This document shows positions 4,474 to 6,680 of a stretch of 6,680 nucleotides of DNA, in pieces. The notes below the pieces were generated by a model. It had not been told where the DNA came from. It made no database searches and was given only the letters and a program-made list of their open reading frames with translations. How positions within the stretch are numbered: position 1 is the stretch's first letter; every line of letters begins with the position of its first letter. Both the position numbers and the translations under genes were made by a program. Origin of the DNA: Verrucomicrobia bacterium 12-59-8 (lineage in GTDB: Bacteria > Verrucomicrobiota > Verrucomicrobiae > Verrucomicrobiales > Verrucomicrobiaceae); the NCBI GenBank assembly GCA_002279765.1, contig NCCR01000241.1, positions 1 to 6,680 of the forward strand, given 5' to 3'.

Positions 4474-5073
4474 TCACGCAGGCAGTCGCTCTCTGACGCT
4501 TCCATCGTCCGTAAAGAGCACCACTTCCGCCGTTCCTTTCGCCAGACGCTCGGTGAAGACGAGGAGGCAACGGCCAGCGGGTGAGTTTTTCTTGGAGGGA
4601 AACAAAATGCCGTCGAAGCGGCTGCTGGCGAAAACGGCCCGACCGAGAATCCAGGTGAGCGGCTCCGTGCCAAACAAAGCATGATAGCCTTCCCAGGCGC
4701 TCTGCACCGCCGCAGGCGTCAGGCCCAGAGCCTTTAGAATGCTGGGATCTGTGAGGTCGAGCACCCGACCCAGCTTCACATCCACCTTGAAGACCACGGT
4801 TGTCCCGCCACCCGACTGGTTCCATTGCTCCACGGAACCCGTGAACTCTGCCCCGGCGGTCAGACGTTCCACGGCCACATACAGACCGGCATGATCACCG
4901 GGTGGGCTGAAGCGCTGGCCGCCGGCGCTCAGCTTTGGCCCCAGATCATAGAGCAGCCTTTTGGGATTGGCCGCTTCATAAGCCTGAAGCGACACGATGC
5001 GATGACACGTCTCCTCGAAAATGCGCCCAGGGATCTTCTGGAGCGCCTCATCAAAGCGAGCCTTCGCGGCCAT
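4474..5073 (-). CDS. RES-domain toxin
   Basis: This 199-aa cytoplasmic protein matches the RES family (PF08808). Family landmarks visible are R25 in CHRIVS, the G-G-Q-R54-F-S segment followed by GDHAGLYVAVE, E76 in TAGAEF, a central strand VVFKVDVKLGRVLDL, and Ser residues at 150-151 and 160 (FASSRFDGILFPS) near the end. Characterised RES toxins (MbcT, ParT, ResPp) act on NAD+, as NAD+ phosphorylases or hydrolases or as ADP-ribosyltransferases. That activity is inferred here. The ATG at 5073-5071 lies one base after the stop of the upstream antitoxin (TGA-C-ATG), so the pair is translationally coupled. The frame is open further upstream, but only within the antitoxin gene. Antitoxin-before-toxin order is the rule for Xre-RES modules. 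The catalytic residue assignment is by eye. Confidence 0.8.
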   Translation of the reverse strand: MAAKARFDEALQKIPGRIFEETCHRIVSLQAYEAANPKRLLYDLGPKLSAGGQRFSPPGDHAGLYVAVERLTAGAEFTGSVEQWNQSGGGTTVVFKVDVKLGRVLDLTDPSILKALGLTPAAVQSAWEGYHALFGTEPLTWILGRAVFASSRFDGILFPSKKNSPAGRCLLVFTERLAKGTAEVVLFTDDGSVRERLPA

Positions 5074-5074
5074 G

Positions 5075-5929
5075 TCAGGCGGGATGACCGGTGAGGAGGT
5101 TCTGTACTTTGTCCGCAATGACCTGGGCATGACCCATGCGGATCAGATCAAGCGGTGTAAGCTGCCTGCCTTCATACTCAGGAAAGTCCGGATTGGGCTG
5201 ATTGAGCCAGGTCTTGAACTTGGATTCATCGCCGCCACACCACAGCACTCCGCGCGCTGCTTTGACCAGCGGCTCCAGTTTTTCCTGGATGCCTTTGCTG
5301 GTGGGATTGGCATGGATGGACTGCTTGGAGACGGCGCAAAGCGTGCCCATCTCCGCCATGCTAAGGTTGAAGAGTTTGGCGATCTTGCTGGCATCCAGCC
5401 TGCCGGTGGTTTCGTCGCTGAGCCTGTGGCGAATGGCCAGATAAGGGGAATGATCTTTGACCTCGCTGTTCAGCTCCCTGCTCCAGACTGGAAGCCATTC
5501 TTTCAAGACGGCCTCTACTTTGGAGAGAGTGATTTTCTCCGGTTCATCCTCCACCACCATGCCAAACCGCGTGGTGGCTCCCATGGACTGAACGAGGTTC
5601 TGCAAACGTGGCTGGTTGAAGACCTTGGCCTTCGTGAAGGCGAGCATGTGGGCGTCAACAAATTCATCCCCGTCCAATATCCTGCCGAGGAAATTTTCGG
5701 CTTTGGCAGGAGTGCCTGCATTGACGACGAATACATTTCCGAGACTGAGGTCAGGGGCATTTGTGGTGGCCACGGACGCCTCGGAGTCAAGGATGTACGT
5801 GAACTGATAAATCTGACCGTCTTTGGCCTTGAACTTTCGCGGAGCTTCGGAAAGCTGCTCCACCTCCTGCCGCAGATGGGGCATCCGCCCCTCCAGCATG
5901 ACATTCACTTGTTCGATGGATTCAGGCAT
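5075..5929 (-). CDS. Xre/MbcA-ParS-type antitoxin with large extra N-terminal domain
   Basis: This is a 284-aa protein. Residues about 175-284 look like the usual antitoxin of RES toxins: a helix-turn-helix-like part (KIAKLFNLSMAEMGTLCAVS, 182-201) and then the DUF2384-type toxin-binding end with W241-L-N-Q-P-N-P, L-T-P-L-D-L-I-R-M-G and a final helix. Typical partners have 120-160 residues. This one has about 170 more at the N-terminus (helix 4-28, strands around 33-47, helices to 153), which I do not recognise. There is no signal peptide. The frame is uninterrupted, so the extension is not an assembly of two frames. The ATG at 5929-5927 lies 37 nt downstream of three 11-bp direct repeats. 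The protein should neutralise the RES toxin encoded next to it and probably represses its own promoter. The role of the N-terminal domain is open. Confidence 0.78.
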   Translation of the reverse strand: MPESIEQVNVMLEGRMPHLRQEVEQLSEAPRKFKAKDGQIYQFTYILDSEASVATTNAPDLSLGNVFVVNAGTPAKAENFLGRILDGDEFVDAHMLAFTKAKVFNQPRLQNLVQSMGATTRFGMVVEDEPEKITLSKVEAVLKEWLPVWSRELNSEVKDHSPYLAIRHRLSDETTGRLDASKIAKLFNLSMAEMGTLCAVSKQSIHANPTSKGIQEKLEPLVKAARGVLWCGGDESKFKTWLNQPNPDFPEYEGRQLTPLDLIRMGHAQVIADKVQNLLTGHPA

Positions 5930-5966
5930 GTTTTTGGGTCTTGGCTTGTGGGATAAGAAGCCACGC

Positions 5967-5999
5967 CGTCAACCTTTCGTCAACCTTTCGTCAACCTTA
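5967..5999 (-). promoter_or_regulatory. Three 11-bp direct repeats, putative operator/promoter of the toxin-antitoxin pair
   Basis: On the minus strand AAAGGTTGACG occurs three times in direct tandem (the first copy has T for its first A) with a period of 11 bp, about one helical turn, so all copies face the same side. They end 37 nt before the antitoxin ATG. Each contains TTGACG, a good -35 element. A weak TCTTAT lies 19 bp beyond the middle copy. Repeats of this kind in front of a DNA-binding antitoxin suggest autoregulation. Confidence 0.6.
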
Positions 6000-6012
6000 T
6001 TTTGGTAGAAAA

Positions 6013-6108
6013 GCGGCGGTGGAGGTGCGGGCGTATTTCATTCCGGATATCTCGAACTGGAAGGACCCTGATGCGTTTGAGAAAGGCTTTGCGCGGCTGC
6101 TGAAGGCC
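6013..6108 (+). pseudogene. Fragment of a coding region (about 32 codons), possibly the end of a TIR-like domain
   Basis: One plus-strand frame reads AVEVRAYFIPDISNWKDPDA and continues FEKGFARLLKA. This looks like genuine protein: balanced composition, a hydrophobic strand, then an amphipathic helix. It then passes within 5 nt into the palindrome at 6114-6132 and loses protein character. No good start exists upstream, where the antitoxin operator lies. The strand, W-K-D and F-x-x-L-L pattern reminds me of the last strand and helix of TIR-type domains, but this is weak. Most likely it is a remnant truncated at both ends. Confidence 0.35.
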
Positions 6109-6113
6109 AGACA

Positions 6114-6132
6114 CCGCACTCGGAGAGTGCGG
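6114..6132. repeat. Perfect 8-bp hairpin with GGA loop
   Basis: CCGCACTC (6114-6121) pairs with GAGTGCGG (6125-6132) around GGA. It lies exactly where the coding fragment at 6013-6108 breaks off, and 19 bp beyond the end of the minus-strand gene at 6152. No T-run follows on either side. Confidence 0.75.
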
Positions 6133-6151
6133 ACTACGCCGCGCTGGGAGA

Positions 6152-6349
6152 TCAAGGTGCGTTGTCGCTGCCGCCATAAGGTGGCGGCTCTTCGCGCAGA
6201 ATGTGTGTTCTGCTTTCTGCCTGTCGGATCTCGAGGGCGGCGGCGCGCATCTGTTCGACGATGCGCACTTTCTCAGGATAAGGAAGCGCCATGAGCCGCT
6301 GGCGGCGGGCGCTCTTGCTTTCCAGCGTCTTTTGAAACAGCGGGCTCAT
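6152..6349 (-). CDS. Small 65-aa protein, possible partner of a nucleotidyltransferase-type toxin-antitoxin gene
   Basis: The ATG at 6349-6347 overlaps the TGA stop (6348-6346) of the upstream frame as ATGA, a classic coupled-gene arrangement. The product begins MSPLFQKTLESKSARRQRL, continues with ALPYPEKVRIVEQMRAAALEIR, and is basic and mostly helical. Small proteins of this form, beginning with a TLESK motif, are in my recollection common directly after AbiEii-like or unclassified nucleotidyltransferase genes, where they form two-gene modules. The last 15 or so residues (REEPPPYGGS) are encoded by a palindromic repeat (6170-6188) and are probably a later extension. An in-frame upstream ATG at 6385 is disfavoured because it lies within the upstream gene. 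The function is not established. Confidence 0.55.
   Translation of the reverse strand: MSPLFQKTLESKSARRQRLMALPYPEKVRIVEQMRAAALEIRQAESRTHILREEPPPYGGSDNAP
6170..6188. repeat. Hairpin overlapping the 3' end of the small gene
   Basis: GCCGCCA (6170-6176) pairs with TGGCGGC (6182-6188) around TAAGG. On the minus strand it encodes the PPPYGG stretch near the end of the 65-aa protein. It therefore seems to be a repeat that has been read into the coding frame. Confidence 0.6.
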
Positions 6350-6483
6350 GAGGGACTGAGGTAGTTTTGTTCGAACCGGCTCCATGTGGCACTCAGGTTG
6401 TGCCGCTGTAGAGTATCGCGCAGCTTTGCCTCATCGGCCACCCCGGCTTCCATGAAAGTGACGAGCCTTGCGAAGTCTTTAAG
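6346..6483 (-). pseudogene. 3' remnant of a gene, possibly AbiEii-like nucleotidyltransferase family
   Basis: The frame ending at TGA 6348-6346 reads LKDFARLVTFMEAGV, then LRDTLQRHNLSATWSRFEQNY. This suits the helical C-terminus of AbiEii/nucleotidyltransferase-like proteins, in which KDFxRLV is common. Upstream of about 6483 the frame stays open but becomes Pro/Arg-rich and runs through a palindrome (6523-6542) and the dispersed repeat at 6604-6680, so the rest of the gene is missing. The stop overlaps the start of the gene at 6152-6349 by the ATGA arrangement, which shows that the two once formed an operon. The family assignment is tentative. Confidence 0.4.
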
Positions 6484-6522
6484 GGGCGCGCGGGTACCGG
6501 GGAGCGGACGGGAGCGCTGATC

Positions 6523-6542
6523 GACGGGCAGGAGTGCCCATC
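6523..6542. repeat. Palindrome with GGGCA/TGCCC stem
   Basis: GACGGGCA (6523-6530) pairs with TGCCCATC (6535-6542) around GGAG, with one G-T mismatch position. It lies just beyond the point where the gene remnant at 6346-6483 loses protein-like sequence. Confidence 0.6.
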
Positions 6543-6603
6543 GTACTTTCTCGCTTTTCGAATAGCCCGGGCCTCTTTCATCGTCCACGCAAGGCCAACG
6601 CCC

Positions 6604-6680
6604 CTCCGCCTTTCAGTGCGCCAAGGACGGCGGACCTTTTTCATCGCCTGAGACGCTATAGACCCGAAATCACGGACCCG
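6604..6680 (-). repeat. Dispersed repeat, copy 2, running off the window edge
   Basis: Positions 6625-6680 match 1464-1519 in the same orientation, with 48 of 56 bases identical and no gaps. Similarity is weaker to the left, to about 6604. It lies on the upstream side of the gene remnant at 6346-6483, as copy 1 does for the His-rich gene. The true right end is outside the window. Confidence 0.8.

Noticed and set aside
5838..5863. GGAGC / GCTCC inverted repeat resembling the hairpin family
   Set aside because: It lies inside the antitoxin coding region, lacks the internal-loop pattern, and is readily explained by coding sequence.
5021..5956. 311-codon plus-strand frame across the antitoxin gene
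   Set aside because: The minus-strand frame has clear MbcA/ParS-type features and precise coupling with the RES gene. The plus frame has no recognisable motif.
5994..6007. TTATTTTGGTAGAA resembling the MITE end
   Set aside because: It matches the 16-bp terminal repeat only over TTTGGTA plus a few bases, with no partner end nearby. Chance is the simpler explanation.

Overview
This is a GC-rich bacterial window. I think it comes from a Verrucomicrobiota-type genome (Prosthecobacter/Verrucomicrobium-like). The grounds are the style of the proteins, the near absence of Shine-Dalgarno sequences before the start codons, and long intergenic stretches packed with heptanucleotide tandem repeats and small palindromes. 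This is inference from pattern, not a database match.

Layout. (1) Positions 1-1355, minus strand: what looks like part of a heavy-metal handling operon. A His/Cys-rich secreted protein (876-1355) is followed by a second secreted protein with a Cys/His tail (48-533) and by the first codons of a third gene that leaves the window (1-25). (2) 1645-1974, minus: a small RraB-family protein. (3) 1975-2892: about 900 bp without a gene. It holds a heptamer array, two inverted copies of a hairpin-rich element around a long inverted repeat, a 281-bp element with 16-bp terminal inverted repeats (MITE-like), and a short hairpin repeat abutting the next gene. (4) 2893-3345, minus: a universal stress protein. 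(5) 3346-3791: a repeat-rich divergent intergenic region. (6) 3792-4319, plus: a secreted protein with two SmpA-like repeats. (7) 4474-5929, minus: a RES-type toxin preceded by, and almost touching, a Xre/MbcA-ParS-type antitoxin. The antitoxin carries an unrecognised N-terminal domain of about 170 residues. Three 11-bp direct repeats sit just upstream and are a natural operator. (8) 6013-6680: fragments of what look like further defence or toxin-antitoxin genes, interleaved with palindromic repeats.

How the parts fit. The RES/Xre pair is the clearest functional system: RES toxins of this type act on NAD+, and the partner neutralises them and probably represses the shared promoter. The main structural theme is the repeats. 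At least four copies of one short hairpin (557-585, 633-659, 2864-2892, 3390-3424) keep the same architecture while the stem sequence changes in a paired way. On one strand the internal loop is always G-N-A opposite G-A-A. Such purine-rich loops are known to form sheared G.A pairs and very stable single-stranded DNA hairpins. A second, larger repeat family (2203-2294, 2403-2490) uses the same building blocks. These may be substrates of a REP-associated or IS200-like single-strand transposase encoded elsewhere in the genome.

No rRNA, tRNA or CRISPR array was seen. Many long open frames on the opposite strand are GC-driven shadows and are left out.
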